Shown here: positions 36,230 to 49,920 of the stretch, in pieces
How positions within the stretch are numbered: the stretch's first letter is position 1
Layout: the number at the start of each line of letters is the position of its first letter
DNA from: Tubiluchus corallicola
Lineage: Eukaryota; Priapulida; Priapulimorpha; Priapulimorphida; Tubiluchidae
Assembly: GCA_030141605.1 (NCBI GenBank)
Contig: JAQGDQ010000231.1
Location: 232,501 to 292,515 of the forward strand
Direction of reading: 5' to 3'
DNA: 60,015 nt
Program-made: the position numbers and the translations under genes
The notes under the pieces: generated by a model
What the model was told of the DNA's origin: nothing
Database searches by the model: none
Seen by the model: only the letters and a program-made list of their open reading frames with translations

Positions 36230-37195
36230 AAAAGATATATATGTTACAGACCCAATGGATTAAAAACAAATAAACAAAATAAAACAAAATAATTAACAGT
36301 ATTATTAAAAGTGTGCACTAGCTAGCCAGCTTACAGTTTTAAGTATTTCAGTATCAGAACTGCTACATAAGAATATAGACTGTGCGTCTGTCGTTAGATT
36401 TATAAAATCAGGATATAAATCCATTGTAATTTGAAAATATTTAGCTTTAGTATTGTTATGTTTAGTACAACACATTAACATAATTATGTTTTTCGTCTTC
36501 GATTTGATTTAGACCACAATAGTTACATATTCTTAGATTGAGGCATCCTACGGGGCTTATGGTGCTGTCCGGTCTCTATAGCTAGACCATGCACGTTTAT
36601 TCGAAATTTTGGTAAACTGTTTATTAACAAATAGTTTTCCAGCACATAATTAAGTTTAAATTTACAATACGTTCTCAATTTATTACCTTCGTTAATATTA
36701 GTAGTCGACATTGTCCATCCTGTCAGGTACACATCTTAAATTAACCTTATGTTTAACAGAACTGAGTAGTTTAATATCACTTTAATATGCCGAGATAAAC
36801 TAAGACAGCTTTAACAAAACATTCCCAACTGTTGATGCCATTTTTACTAGTTATAGATACATGAACGCATTGTATAAGTTACAGACGAGTGACATTACAT
36901 GTAGCAAATTCTTTATAGCTTTACAAATGATATCAATATCTAAAGGATAGATTCCTAGTTCACCATATATAGCATTCATTTCACGGATTTGTTATTAATA
37001 TTAAAAATGTAGCAGCACAACTTCAAGTCTCAATTAAAATAATCACAATAGAGTTCAGAGAAAGCTTGAGTAAAAATACTTAGAAAACAACACCCCATAT
37101 TTCACTGCCATGTAGTGTGACAGGTTTAACTATGGTATTAAATATGTGTATTAGCAATGATGTCGAGGCTGTTTTGGTGTTTATCTATTAAATAA
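36230..37195 (-). pseudogene. Decayed LINE fragment (post-RT C-terminal region), different family
   Basis: On the minus strand, frames with stops and shifts read, in order: FNTIVKPVTLHGSEIWG (the KP-L-YGSE-WG block after the RT); YGELGIYPLDIDI (cf. GELGRYPL); NEGNKLRTYCKFK; FRINVHGLAIETG; and, one frame over, ICNYCGLNQIEDEKH (a C-terminal C-C-H motif). All are typical of the C-terminal part of LINE ORF2 proteins common in invertebrates, and unlike the C-terminus of the intact element nearby. Several stop codons and at least one frameshift show it is dead. The 3' end is A-rich on the minus strand's far side. Confidence 0.7.
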
Positions 37196-37199
37196 TTTC

Positions 37200-38890
37200 A
37201 ATAGTTGGCAACACCTGTAAGCACTGTGACCATCATCTATAAACATAGGAAAATAAAGGAATCGGAAGCGTTGAAAATTGACGATTTTTTGAACAGACAT
37301 TTCCGTTTTGAATGGATTAGTGCCACAAGAATGTAACGCATTACAGTTCAGCAATAATGCGAGTTTTTCCATACGACACGACAGTTCGTATTCCACACCG
37401 CATTTACAATTACCGCGCAGCGACAACAACAGAATAAAATGTGCGCACCCTTGCACTTTCGATTACCCCCATCTTATCACATCTGTCAAAAGAGTGAAAA
37501 TAATGCACTGTGACGTTTCAAGCCGAGGAAGCTTTATAGTCGAGTTGCTCTCTTATTCCTGTATAATTTGATCGATTGACGCATCAGCTTGCTAGTAAAT
37601 TCCCCACCGATTATGCTGATTAGACACGGTTAAAGCGCATTTTAAGTGGTTTATAATCACGCATTTAATCACATATATTATGCACGCTTTGTAAATGCAA
37701 CACGGAGCTGTAAAAAGCAAAAATCAAATGCATTTTAGACTAAATTCATTGATTACCAGCTATCTTGATTGAACCTGTAGTAAAATCAAGAACAATGCAA
37801 AGGCGGTTTTACTTACGCAATGTAGGAAAACGAATGTACTTAGCATAATAAAATTATTAAAAATTTAGTAATAAAATTTGATACGAAAATTACCACGGCA
37901 AAAGTAGGTATCGACGACATGCTGTTGTGGAGACCATAAATAGCGTATTATCAACGTCTCAGAGTATTACGTACTCCATCATCAGGGAAAAATGTGTAAT
38001 AACAATAATAAAAACTAGCAAATCAAAGAAAATATAAAAAATAATCAGTTATGAATATAATAATTAGTTCATAAGTGAGTAAAGAATTAAGTGACAGATT
38101 ACATGCAATAAGGTTATTGCTACTGCTATTGTCGTTACAAATTTTTAATTCTTTTTTCTGACGATAAAGTAATATGCTCTGAAATGTTGATTAATACATT
38201 GTTTACAGTTTCTACAACAGCATGTTGTCGATGTTTACATTTGTCACCGGGATCAGATTCTCCTAATCTAACTTCATTTTTGCACAGTAAACCACACATG
38301 CAGCTTGTCTAGCGTTTGTTAGTGGCATTTTACCCTAATTTGGTAGAAGCCGCATTACAGTATTTAATTAAACACGTACGCAAAAAAGCAAGGCAGAAAT
38401 AAAGGATGGCGACTCAACATAGCAAACAAATTACTTGTCTGCAAAGATCAGCATAATTCTGCGACACATGAATATAAATTACTCATTTAATTACGCAACT
38501 AATGATCAACAGCCGAGAATAACGTTTTCACGCAATTTCTCGTCTTTTCAGATTAAAGTAAAAAACTCTCACAACCTTTTAATGTAGATTAAAGGCGGAT
38601 TCTGTAACTAGGGCGGCGGTATGGCTTACAAAGGTATACTAGGCCTACACATGGGACACATACAGCAAATGCCCATCAGCAAACTCTGTATTAGTTATTG
38701 AAAGGGTTCCATGAAGATGCGGGAGGAGGGAACGAAAAAAGGACTCTATGGAAATTGGAAAGACGTACAAAAGAATATGAGCCTGCAAGGCTTACCAAAA
38801 TTACCGCTTATGCTAAGTATGTTGAGTTATGACAATGGAAAATTTCCTGCAGTACAAGAGTAGTTTTAAGACAATCGATCTTAGACAAGG
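37200..38890. other. Metaxin intron, no feature recognised
   Basis: AT-rich DNA. No domain-bearing frame and no clear repeat. Confidence 0.45.
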
Positions 38891-39485
38891 GGTTTTAGGC
38901 AGCTTGGACACATTGGTTATCTGGACACAGAGGCTATTCAGACACTAGTGTCTTAGACACATAGGGTATTAGGGTACTAGGACATAGCAGTTTGAACGCA
39001 TAGATCCGTTTGCATACAAGGTAATTTGGACATGTGTCGTTTATAGATAGTCTGGGTACAGGTTATTTGGACATAGACTGTTTAGACAAGGTATCATTAA
39101 AATGCGCAATAAAATTTTTTTGTTCATTCAGTGTGTCACGTGACGAGCATTTTGCCTGACTAACTGCACTTTGGCAGGTATGAAATAATTCCGACGTTCT
39201 CGCCATAGTTACTTATTTCAGCATGAAAGCCATACAAAAAACGTCTAAATACCTATTATTAGAAGTGTCCAAATTACGTTGGTGTTCAAATAGCCTATGT
39301 GCCCAACTCACCCATGTGTCCAAATCGCCTTGTGTCCAAATTACCTATGTGTCCAAATAGCTTATGGGTCCAAAATACCCTGTGTTCAATGTACAGATGT
39401 CATGTGTCCAAAGTGCCAACGTGTCGAAAGGACCTACGTGTTCCAAAGTTTTGTGGCCAAGCATCCAAGCTGTCAAAATGTCTGT
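38890..39485. mobile_element. Foldback-like locus with arms of 17-bp subrepeats
   Basis: The left arm (about 38890-39090) is an irregular array of units like TTTGGACACATAGGTAA. The right arm (about 39263-39480) is an array of the reverse complement, such as TTACCTATGTGTCCAAAT. They flank about 170 bp of unrelated DNA. Both arms read as iterations of about 17 bp, and the right arm is better conserved. Three overlapping frames (MCPTHPCVQIALCPN and similar) come from the repeat, not a gene. The arrangement resembles foldback transposons, whose long inverted arms are built from short direct repeats; no transposase is seen. Confidence 0.55.
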
Positions 39486-42400
39486 ATCGAAATGCTTGCA
39501 CACCAAGATAATCAGCATACTTGCTGTAAAGTGTAAACACGCCACAAAGGCAGTTTGTGTTTATTCTTTAAACTGCGAAAAACTTGGAAAATTATATGTG
39601 ATTTCAAATCTCTGAAAGAGCACATAATTGCTTTTGCTCTTCTATAGAAATCAATTTATTTTATTTTTGCTTATAACTAGACTGTTTCTTAGGTAAAAGT
39701 CAATGAAAGGACATTTTAATCATAACGAAAGGATTTTGAAAAGACAGACAAAATTAGAACAAGAACGATAAGAAATGCCCAATTAAACTTGCAAACTTGT
39801 AACTGCCTCGCGGTTTTGATCCATCAACTTCTGAAGACGTTTCAATAATAAGAGTATTTTAATGGTGTTTTTCTATCGCATTAAATCACAAAATCGACTA
39901 AGAACTGTCCAAATACGAGATCTTTAGAAACACTAATAAAGAGCATGTTTGCTGCTTCTGTTAGAGTCTATAGAGAAGTGACAACCGAGATACAGAAGCA
40001 GTAGCCAAATCACAGTAAGTAAATTGACCTAGCGTGTATCAATCTGATGGTTTACAGACGATAATTGCACTTGACTTCATACAGACATTGCCTTTAACAA
40101 GAGTACATATAAATAGCACAAGCACTGATCAATCAGTGAGAAGCAACGTTAGATCAATATACAGAAACTTGCTGCGCTGTGGCTTAAGCATAAGAGGTCA
40201 GTAATGTCAATTAAGCTTACTTTTATTCACTTACTCACCTACTATGCTGAATACATCGTAACGTTATACAATAACCATTCAGTCTAAACTACACTACAGC
40301 ATGTGCACGTTGTGTACGCATACTGTAGAAAAATACTTTTTTTCAATTTCTGTGCACCTAGAGATGGTTACAAATTAAGTCAGATTGATCATGTGTTTTG
40401 GAAAAAAGGTTGCAGTATCTCAAATGTACTAGGAATCTCTCAGACATCTTACTCGTTGTTGTAATCAGCAGCAACGGCAGCAGCAGCGGCAACGGTAGCA
40501 GCAGTAATATACCAGCAGAGCTGTTAAAACTTTTTAACGACGTTTTTTACTACTGCACAACGCTTCCAAGTAAAAATAATTCTTATCTTTTTTATCTTAA
40601 ATAGAAATCGCCACGGTAGTCTGCTGCGTGCTTTATTTAAACTAAAACCTACAAGCCTTTCATTTATCAGCAAGTAATATGACGAAAAGCCCACGCTCCC
40701 ATGCAGGAAGCCAGTTTCTGTTGATGTCGTCACACGCAGAGGAATTTGCTGCACTTTTAACGACATTTAACGGTCGCGCCGATCAGCCTGTTAACGCTGA
40801 TTAAGGCAAACTCTAGATGGTGAGAATGGGAACGAACTCATTGGAAATCCGTAATCCAAATGATCAGCTAACAGCTTTGCTCATGACAGTATTAAATCAG
40901 GATGCGTTTAATTAAAACAATTATATTAAAATCAACACGCTGAAAATCGGTAATAGCCCGCACTGACCAGAAAATGGTCTTGGAATAAGTGAAATAAGGT
41001 TCAGTTTGAAACAGATATCATAAATGATCATATCATATGTTTCAAAGTCATTTCGGCATTTTTTTATTAACAAAAAGTTGCATTTATTTCTTTGATGAAA
41101 TCACTTCTTTCAAAGACAAGACTGACTCAGTCTGCGAGTGGGGTAATATAATTTTTTATGAATAATACTGGGCACCATCTTATTTTCAACAGAAACAAAC
41201 TCTCTGCAAGCAGATAATTTATAATCCCAAGCGAGTAGCAAATATTTACTTTGAAAAGAACTGATAATTTGGAATTTTTGAATTTAAAAGACCAAATATC
41301 AGTTTTCAAAGGTATCATCCTTTACATCAAGTTTGAATGATTCCTTAGATTAACAAAACGATTTGGATCATCTAGCTTACAAGGTCAAAGGATAGGTCAA
41401 AGTCAAAGGCTAAAAGAATAAAGCCACTAAAAACAACTTGAACTACAGCCTCGTTGTAACTGAAAACAGAGTAGTGATACAACAATATATAACTTGGGTA
41501 TATCGTTTGGATTAAAAAACTTACAGACATAGGTACACTACCAGTTAAAAGAACAATAAATTCGTCAGCGCAATACACAATGTGAATTACATCCAGTACA
41601 GTTATACCCAGTACAACCAGTAATATATATTATTTATGTATGCATGTCATGCAACCTTAACCTTGCCATTTTCCGAGCTAACTCATTTAGAATGATGATG
41701 TCTCATTCAGTTTCTCAGTGCCAGCGCAGGTGTGTTTCACTTGTAATCACGGTAAATCAGTTTGATGTTTATTACATACAGCACGTTGTAAAGTTTTTTC
41801 TGGTTTAGAGTATGTAAGTGAGTGGTTTTATAGCTCTAAAACTGCAATAAGAAGCAACTAATCAAATGGACAAAATCCCCCTTTTTGTTCACCAGTTGTC
41901 CTATCCTCTGACAAACACAATCCATTACTGAATTACTGTATTACACAAACTTGTTTCCAAGGTTACTTTTATAATTAGGAAACCTTCATGCAAATAACTC
42001 AACCATATTCTTAATCAAAACAAACGTTGAAAACACAATTATGAAATCTGCAGTACACAAAGCTTGAATTAATAAGTGACAAAAGGCAAAACGACGCATA
42101 CTCGATGATGGCAATTGAATTGACACAACAGGCATCTACTATCTGATTTCCCTTTCTCCGAATAAGTGTGTACTGATCCATGCAAGATGGCATTCAAAGC
42201 CGAATTAGCTTTGAGGACAAGTAATGACATTTCCAGACAAAGAAGAGGGAAGCAACAAGGAGAGAATCAGCCAATAACGTCTGGAATAGTTTGATCAACA
42301 CATCGCTAATAAGCTCCCCGAGAAAGTCTAGAGGTGACAATTTGCTACATTACGTGATTATTAATGAAAAAATCCATTTGTTCACAGCTGTGATTTATTT

Positions 42401-42600
42401 GCGTGTGAATGAGCTAAAAAGCGGCTTAGTGAAAACTTTCTCCTTTCTCAGCCACACATCCACACAAAGGTACAAGTACACCATTTCTTAAAGAAGTTGT
42501 TGAAAATTTTAATTGACACACTAAATCTAACTCCACTCATTGTCACCCTTCTCATTCTCATTATATTGCAAACACACTTCAGAGGACACTTACGCTATAC
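39486..42600. other. Metaxin intron, no gene recognised; small CAG-type patch
   Basis: AT-rich sequence. A trinucleotide-rich patch (CAG/CGG/CAA) lies at about 40467-40505. Nothing else supported. Confidence 0.45.
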
Positions 42601-42629
42601 TGCAAGATAACGGCACTCAGAAGGTACTC

Positions 42630-43372
42630 ACCTCATGTAATACTGCAAGCACACTATTCAGAGAGCACTCGTGTTACACTGCAAGCACACTATTCAGAGA
42701 GCACTCGAGCTATACTGCAAGCACACTATTCAGAGAGTATTCGTGTTAGACTGCAAGCACACTATTCAGAGAGCACTCGAGCTATACTGCAAGCACACTA
42801 TTAAGTGAGTACTCGTGTTATACTGCAAGCACACTATTCAGAGAGCACTCGAGCTATACTGCAAGCACACTATTCAAAGAGCACTCGTGTTATACTGCAA
42901 GCACACTATTCAGAGAGCACTCGTGTTATACTGCAAGTACACTATTCAGAGAGCATTCGTGTTAGACTGCAAGCACACTATTCAGAGAGCACTCGAGCTA
43001 TACTGCAAGCACACTATTCAGACAGCACTCATGTTACACTGCAAACACATTATTCGGAGAGCACTCTCGTTATACTGCAAAAACACTTTTTAGAGGGCAC
43101 TCGTGTTATACTGCAAGCACACTATTCTGAGGACACTCATGTTACACTGCAAGCACACTATTCAGAGAGCACTCACGTTATACTGCAATCACCTTATTTA
43201 GAGGGCACCCGTGTTATACTGCAAGCACACTATTCAGAGAGCACTCTCGTTATACTGCAAAAACACTTTTAGAGGGCACTCGTGTTATACTGCAAGCACA
43301 CTATTCAGAGGACACTCATGTTACACTGCAAGCACACTATTCAGAAGGCACACGTGTTATCCTGCTAGCACA
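42630..43372. repeat. 36-bp minisatellite with higher-order arrangement
   Basis: About 20 tandem units of 36 bp, core ACTGCAAGCACACTATTCAG then AGAGCACTC plus a variable GTGTTAT or GAGCTAT segment. In the left half the GTGTTA and GAGCTA variants mostly alternate. In the right half a longer block (the AAAAACACTTTTAGAGGGC unit, the GAGGACACTCATG unit and neighbours) occurs twice, at about 43057-43190 and 43243-43345. The open frames (CKHTIQRALV and similar) exist because 36 is a multiple of three. Confidence 0.95.
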
Positions 43373-43399
43373 CATTTCAAAGAAATTTTCACTTACCAC

Positions 43400-46300
43400 G
43401 AGATTCTTTGACTACACCCAATATTTCAATAATGGGAAAGTACAGGTAATTTTGTCGAGACTATCTCAGGTCACAGTTTCGGGAAATAAGAGAAAAAATT
43501 CACACCATGCATCGCGTATGGATGTGTTTAACGACTGTCTGAGCTGTAGCAGATAACTAACTACGGAAGCACCCTTTAATGACAGGTATTTAGCAGTCTA
43601 TTACTAATCTCCTGTACCTTTAATATATTCCTCGTACACGCGGCGTAGCCATTTATAAAACACATTTTGCTGCAGTAGAGAGTATCGGACGCATTCCGAA
43701 AACTCAAGTCTGCCTTTTAAAGTTTTAAACAAAATGCATAGTAATAATGTTGCTACCCTATATATAAGTCTCTCGCATCCACTGCTCAGGTGACTTTTGA
43801 CAAAAAAACAGACAAACAAAAACATACTTATATAAACAATTACATACTTTGCAGACTAGGGGAAAAAAACCAACAAAATATTTTGTTCTTAAAATATAAT
43901 TATAATCAACAAAGGACGAACATTCTACATAATGTTTCTCTACAATTCTTTCAATTTATTTGATCAGTAGACGAATATAATATTAATAGACTGGCACTCT
44001 GGCAGATACATCGTATTTACATACTGAAGCCAGGTTAAACGGCTATAATACAAGCAAAGGTTGTAGACAGCGTTACACAATTTCCAAGCGAGAACTTTCT
44101 CACGAAATGGAACGTGGAATTAACTCGTAGTTGTTCGTTCTGTCAAAAAGGTTTGCGAAAAAATAGCAAAAAAACACCCATTTTGGCATCCGCGCTAAAA
44201 CCCGTCTTACTCTTCCTATGCCCAACTCCTCCGCAAAGTTTCAAAAAGAACTGTTAAGCAGTTTTTGCGTAACCGTTTTAGCAAACAAATTAACAAACCA
44301 ATGGCGATGAAAACATAACATTCCTTCTGGAGGTAATCACATATAACAGCACATTTTACAAGGATCTTTTGTGCATTTGGGGGTGAAGCAAAAGGGGCTG
44401 AAAATTGCATCATAAAGTACATGATTAATTTTATATGCAAAATGCAAAAAATATCCAAATTGAGGAGATTGGTGGGCCGTAAACATTTTTGTAAATACCT
44501 TGTCAATTTTACGCTTTTTTCACATTTGTTTGTGTAAAGATTTTGTACTTGTGCTTTTATTTTTGTGCATAATACCTATTTGGAGGTTAGCGGATTCTTG
44601 TACTTTGTACTGTTGGGCAGGCTGAGCTGGTTTACATCTATTTAAAAGTTTAATGCAGTTGTACTTGGCCTGGAAATAGAGACGTAAATAAGACATTTGT
44701 CATGTTTACAATTCATCATCAGCGCACAATATACTGTACATCAATAGGACCTTAAAACACCAAAGACAAACGTCTCGCGAGAAATCTGCAAGCGATACTA
44801 AATAATGCATACAAGTCATTCTCAAAGTGATCAGAAATGAGACTGAAATCTGATTTAGCGGTGAGACGAGCACAATAACGCTACAGTAAGCTGCATTAAT
44901 CTAACTTAAATGTAAGTGAAACTTGTCATAAAGTGAAAGTGAAATATGTCAAAGAGAATATTATTTCTTCAAGGAATGTATGTGATCTACGAAATTCGAG
45001 TCTACTCGTTGGCTTCTCAAACATTAATGTAAAATCTACTAGTCGACGCAACATTCATGCGAGATCCAATATTTAGCACAACTACAGTGTATAATGGCTT
45101 TACACAACAATCTGTAGAGACTCGGGAAAGAAAAACAACCAAATTATACAATCAAAGCGAAATGTCAACCAAAATAAGAAATAAAAATTGAACTTAGCAA
45201 GATTAATCTAATAATCTCCTAGGCGATGTGAAAAAGGCGTGCACTTAGCTTTTGCTTTTAGAAAACCAGACCAGCAAATCTAAGTAACAGTTTCCATAGT
45301 TCTAAAGTACCAGCTACAGAAAAAGTACGGACTAGAACAGAAGCAAGTAACTCAAGATTTGGTATATTTATAGAGACAATAAATAAAAAAAAAATGCCAG
45401 ACGAAAGTAACTATAACAAGAATTTTCGCAACTGCGACATAAAAAGTACACCGTTTAGAAAATTGTCACAAAATTTGACTAAACATTATCTGATCGTCTG
45501 ACAGATTACGGAACACACAACTGTTGGTGGAAAATAACGCCACAAGAAGCATTAGTAGCTTTTGCATATATAGGCCTACAAAGGTAAAACAGACACCAAA
45601 TGCTCATTGGGTTTTATTCCACTTGCTAAACAAAATTATAATGAATAAAAAATTGCTACCGTGGGTGCAAAAAAGGCAGAAACACCAACTCACATTTGGT
45701 GTTGAGACTGTACTATTCAGTTGTCTAACAACAACGAATTATGATAGGAGGGAAAAGTTCTACAAAAGGCAAAACTGGCTGAATTACTTTCTAGGTTAGC
45801 GGACGGAAGGAAACCTAGCTGGTTTACTTACTATACTGAATGCACGGACAGAAAGAAGAGTTAATAGCATCCTTACAGCATCTTGCTGAAAGAAAGAGTC
45901 AAATAAAAGAGATGACTGACTAGCTTGGAGACTGGACCCAAGCACGAAGTGAAGTGCAGGTTCAACAAACCCACATAGTATCTGCATGCCTTCTTTGAGA
46001 GAACGAAGGTGGAATAAAAGCTTGTTTGTTTGGCTGGTTTCTTTGTTGAACAGGCATGTGGAAAAGAAACTGAATAGTGAATTGTGCAGGCTAACGAAAG
46101 GAGATCTGTAGTCGCTAGAAATTTAAGTACTTGTTTTGGCGCAGTGCGGCAAAACAGCAACAAGCATTTCCAAACTTTCACCCTGGCATAACAACATATT
46201 TGCATACACTAGGCAAAACAACATATTTACATGTGTTAGTTTCAACTGAAGAGATTTAGAACAGTCGGGAAATATTGTTGAGCAATGTGCATGTCCTCCC

Positions 46301-48247
46301 AGGCGTCTGTAACTTAGCGAGTTTTATCTCGTGTTTTCAGCAACAGCGCAGCAGTGAATCCGTCTCTTGGCAGTTAACAGGTTGTCACTGGAAGCCCTGA
46401 AGCCATTCTGCGCACGTTAACTGCACACAAAATAATGGTTGGTTTGCAGTTGATAGACATCATGCAAACAACATGAAGAAAAACAGCATTCAATTCTGAT
46501 AACAAGAACGCGCTGGTAAACACTATCCAACGAACATATTATTGGCCTAATAGAATAGCCAAACAGTAACAAGTCATAACACTATATTGGAACATTGCGT
46601 GCCAGGTTGCTTAACTTGCTTTCATGCATAATCCTGCAGCCAGGAGGGATGTTTACAGAACATACCCACAGGAAATCGTATACTTCAGCCAGAGGTCGCC
46701 TTTAAGTGAATCTGCGCGTGATCACATATAAAAGGATGGCCGAATTCCCTTTTGGCTAATAGCTATGGCCACTCGCATCAGTACAGTAAATTTATAACCA
46801 CGTGCATCTAAGTGTACGCGAAAACATGTATCTAATGATCCATTAGACGTACAAGTACTTCTGTACCTTTCATTGCTTTCCTCATTTTCACTCTTTCATT
46901 GACATCTATCACGGTTTACAAACACTCCGCGAAATTAACCCCAATCGTCTCAAGAAATGTGGCAAATACGTCAACCAACTTTCGGACATTGTCTTTTGTG
47001 TAAAATCGTGCTTTATTCAAAAATCAACAAATGAGAGCAACCCTCAATAAAGATTTTCTTAACTTTAACCAGCACGGTTTGTCATGACCCGTTTGATGGA
47101 TAAAGAATGATGCAATAAACAAAAGATGACAGCTAATCTATATTTTCTGCACATTTGAAGCTTTTAAAGTGTCGAGCAACCTTACAGAAATGATATTAAA
47201 AGGAAATGTGAAGAAATAATGACTGTTTTGCTGAGACAATCCAACTCATATGATAGATGCTTGAACAGCACTTTAGGTGGCAACGATGACGTAAGGTGTA
47301 CATTGACTCTTGCAAGCCACTCGTAGAACAAAATAACATTCAATGTAAAATAATCTTCTGGGGTCGAATGACTATAATGTAGCACTACTAGTGATTGCTT
47401 TATACGCAGGGAAGGTCTAAGGGCATCAAATGCCTGCATATAACACAAACACTGAAAACAACATTCAGATGGATTAACTCACTACCATTTTCTCTAGCCG
47501 ATCAGTGTTAAGTGTTCGGAATAGACGTATTTTATGCGACTCATACATTTGTCAGCCATCAAATCATCCAGGGTTCGAGTGAACTGCATTCAGTTTTTAA
47601 CGGGACACGGGACAGTATTTACTCATTTCTTGTGACCCACACCTTGGTTTCCGTTATGGTTTGCCTTTGATGTAATACCTTGGCGACTCCCTAGCTACTT
47701 ACGATTTTAAGTTTAAATGAACTAAACGACTATAAGCAATCTGCCAGTAAATGAAGTACTACTAACCAATTAACCACCAATTAAACTTACAAACAATCCT
47801 ATAATTAATCAAGCAATCAAGAAGACCAAAGATCGCCTTAAACATCTTAAAAAAGCAGCTATAAATATTTTAAAAATCTTAAACATCTCGACTACATCTA
47901 AGCAGTCTGCATCCCATCTTTGGCTAATCTAAGACATTTACACAACGTCTTGTGCATTACTGAGTACGACAACAACAATGTCTCTGGATGCTCGTTAGAG
48001 TTAATGATGTTAGAGTGAATGGTGTGACGTGCTCCCAAATGAGATGTTAATACACTGGTGTTGTGGCATAGCTATTGCTTTCACGCAGAAACTACTTGAT
48101 GACACTTATTCTTAGGATTACAATTTCGAGAGGCGAGTAGTCTGTCAGCGCTTTCAAGAATGCATTAAAAAACGAATGCATACCATTAGAAAAACCTTGA
48201 ATCACCAGAGGAATACTTGTTATCACAAAAAATGTATGTCACACTAT
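43400..48247. other. Metaxin intron, no gene recognised
   Basis: About 4.8 kb of AT-rich DNA with only short, domain-free frames. No tandem array. Confidence 0.45.
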
Positions 48248-48846
48248 TTAAAGAAAAACCGGGTCCAATCTTAAACAATAGCTCAAAACAATCTAACCTT
48301 CAAAATATTGAAAGCGAACGTAGTATTCTTTCAAGAAGAACTTAAGATAAACGCAATTTCGCGTTTGCGTGGGTAGTTTTTCGCCGTCATAAGCATTTCA
48401 CCATTCCCTAGTTAGATGGGCACTACCGCCTACATGTCAGAAACGCGTTGTACAAAAGACGGTGTTATACTTATCAGTTCAGAGTTGTTCAGCTGTGACG
48501 TAGTGCACACGTTCGCGAACTCATGCGTGAGCACAGTGTAAACTTGAAATTTGATTTTATACTTAAAATTTGCCAAACTGTTGTATATCACACTGAATGT
48601 CACATAGTAGCAGGTACTTCAATTCTCGCCTTAGTAAACACGTGCAAACATCCTCACGGAATGTTTGTGCTGTTAAAAATTATGTTCAGCTGAGACGCCA
48701 TTAATAGCGCCCGCCACTAATTAACTTTTTAACCTATTATTTAATTATCAGAAATGCTTTGACATTACTATAGGTATTAAAATGTATGCTTTTTACCGTA
48801 CTTTAAAGTGAGATAGGATGTGAAAAATCATCCTGTTTTGCTTTAA
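48248..48846. mobile_element. TTAA-flanked MITE, copy C (complete)
   Basis: A 591-bp element (48252-48842) flanked by TTAA on both sides (48248-48251, 48843-48846). The right end, read inward, is AGCAAAACAGGATG; the left end is AGAAAAACCGGGTCC. It aligns along its whole length with copy A but with more substitutions and short deletions, so it is an older or different subfamily member. Confidence 0.8.
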
Positions 48847-49059
48847 ATCTAAAGAAGTGCGTAAGCAAAATAAATACAAAACACGCGCCAATATTCTGAA
48901 CAAATCAAGAAATTTCAGTCAGCTAATACAGATGTCAGTAAACTAGGAAACTTAAATGTCTTGTAACCCCCTCCCCCGCCCAAAAAAATTCCTACTAAAT
49001 CAATTACTAATAGCGAGCAAATAACATAACATCAGCTAATGGCTGATAAATTTAATAAA

Positions 49060-49920
49060 TTTTTTGTTAAAGTTGTATAAACATTGGCAAAAATATTCCA
49101 AATATATTTTGTATTTAACTGGTAATTTTGATCATGAATGTAGATTTGTATCTACTAATGAAGTAGCAGTGTTCTCATTATTAACAGGTCATAAGGGTAA
49201 CATAGCTCCTGGTGCAGATGTTGTCATTCCAGTTCAGTCACTTCCAAACCATTAACATTAATACTATTATAATCAGTCATTTAATATCAGTATTTTTGCA
49301 GAACAGCTTGAACTCAAGAGTAAAACTAATAGTAAAATATCTGAATATCGACCAATTTCACTATTAAGTGTTTTCTCTAAAATGACTGAAAAAATTCCAT
49401 CTAACAAATTTTCCTTTTTTCTTTTACAAACCAAATCTTATAATTATGGCTATCATTTGGCTTTCATAAGTCACATTACAGGCATAGCCTTGACAATAAG
49501 CTAGGTTCTGGTCTCACCACCACCATGTGTCAAATTGTTTAAAAAAAAATTAATTAATTAGACTGACATTGAAGTTAGTGCTCAAATTATACACTTTCTT
49601 TTATGTTAAAATTTTAAATTATTTTTTCTTTCATTTCGATTATTTAGTTCAAAATTGTAAATTTTGGTTAATTATTATAATTATGTTTTCTGCTATTACA
49701 CTTTCTAATGATGAAAATTGGTTGCCAATTACATTCATCTTATAATGTAAAATTGATAACAGTGTCATATTTAATACTATATAAGCTTGGCTATTTAAAG
49801 GTGGGTGACTGGATAATCTACGGGCTCGTCGCCACCCTTCTCGTTTGCTTCGATCATATTGCATGTAATGCTTCTAATCTGATAATCTTATGGAGTTAAT
49901 AAAATAAATTCAATTGTACT
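49060..49920 (+). pseudogene. Decayed LINE fragment (start of reverse transcriptase)
   Basis: After a short open frame (ending VVIPVQSLPNH), the plus strand reads KISEYRPISLLSVFSKMTEKI at about 49335-49400, the classic NYRPISLL--SK--EK- block at the start of LINE reverse transcriptases. About 50 bases on, NYGYHLAFISHI resembles the next QYGFR--HS block. Stops and missing segments show it is dead. A GTTAATAAAATAAA segment near 49896-49909 may be the old 3' end. Confidence 0.6.

Noticed and set aside
42600-43372. CRISPR-like regular repeats (36 bp)
   Set aside because: Units are directly adjacent with no unique spacers, and the DNA is eukaryotic; it is a minisatellite. The same applies to the 45-bp array at 26375-27410.
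44216-44506. 96-codon minus-strand frame near a CT/GC-mixed block
   Set aside because: Some phrases look protein-like, but I recognise no family or transposon motif and see no splice sites.
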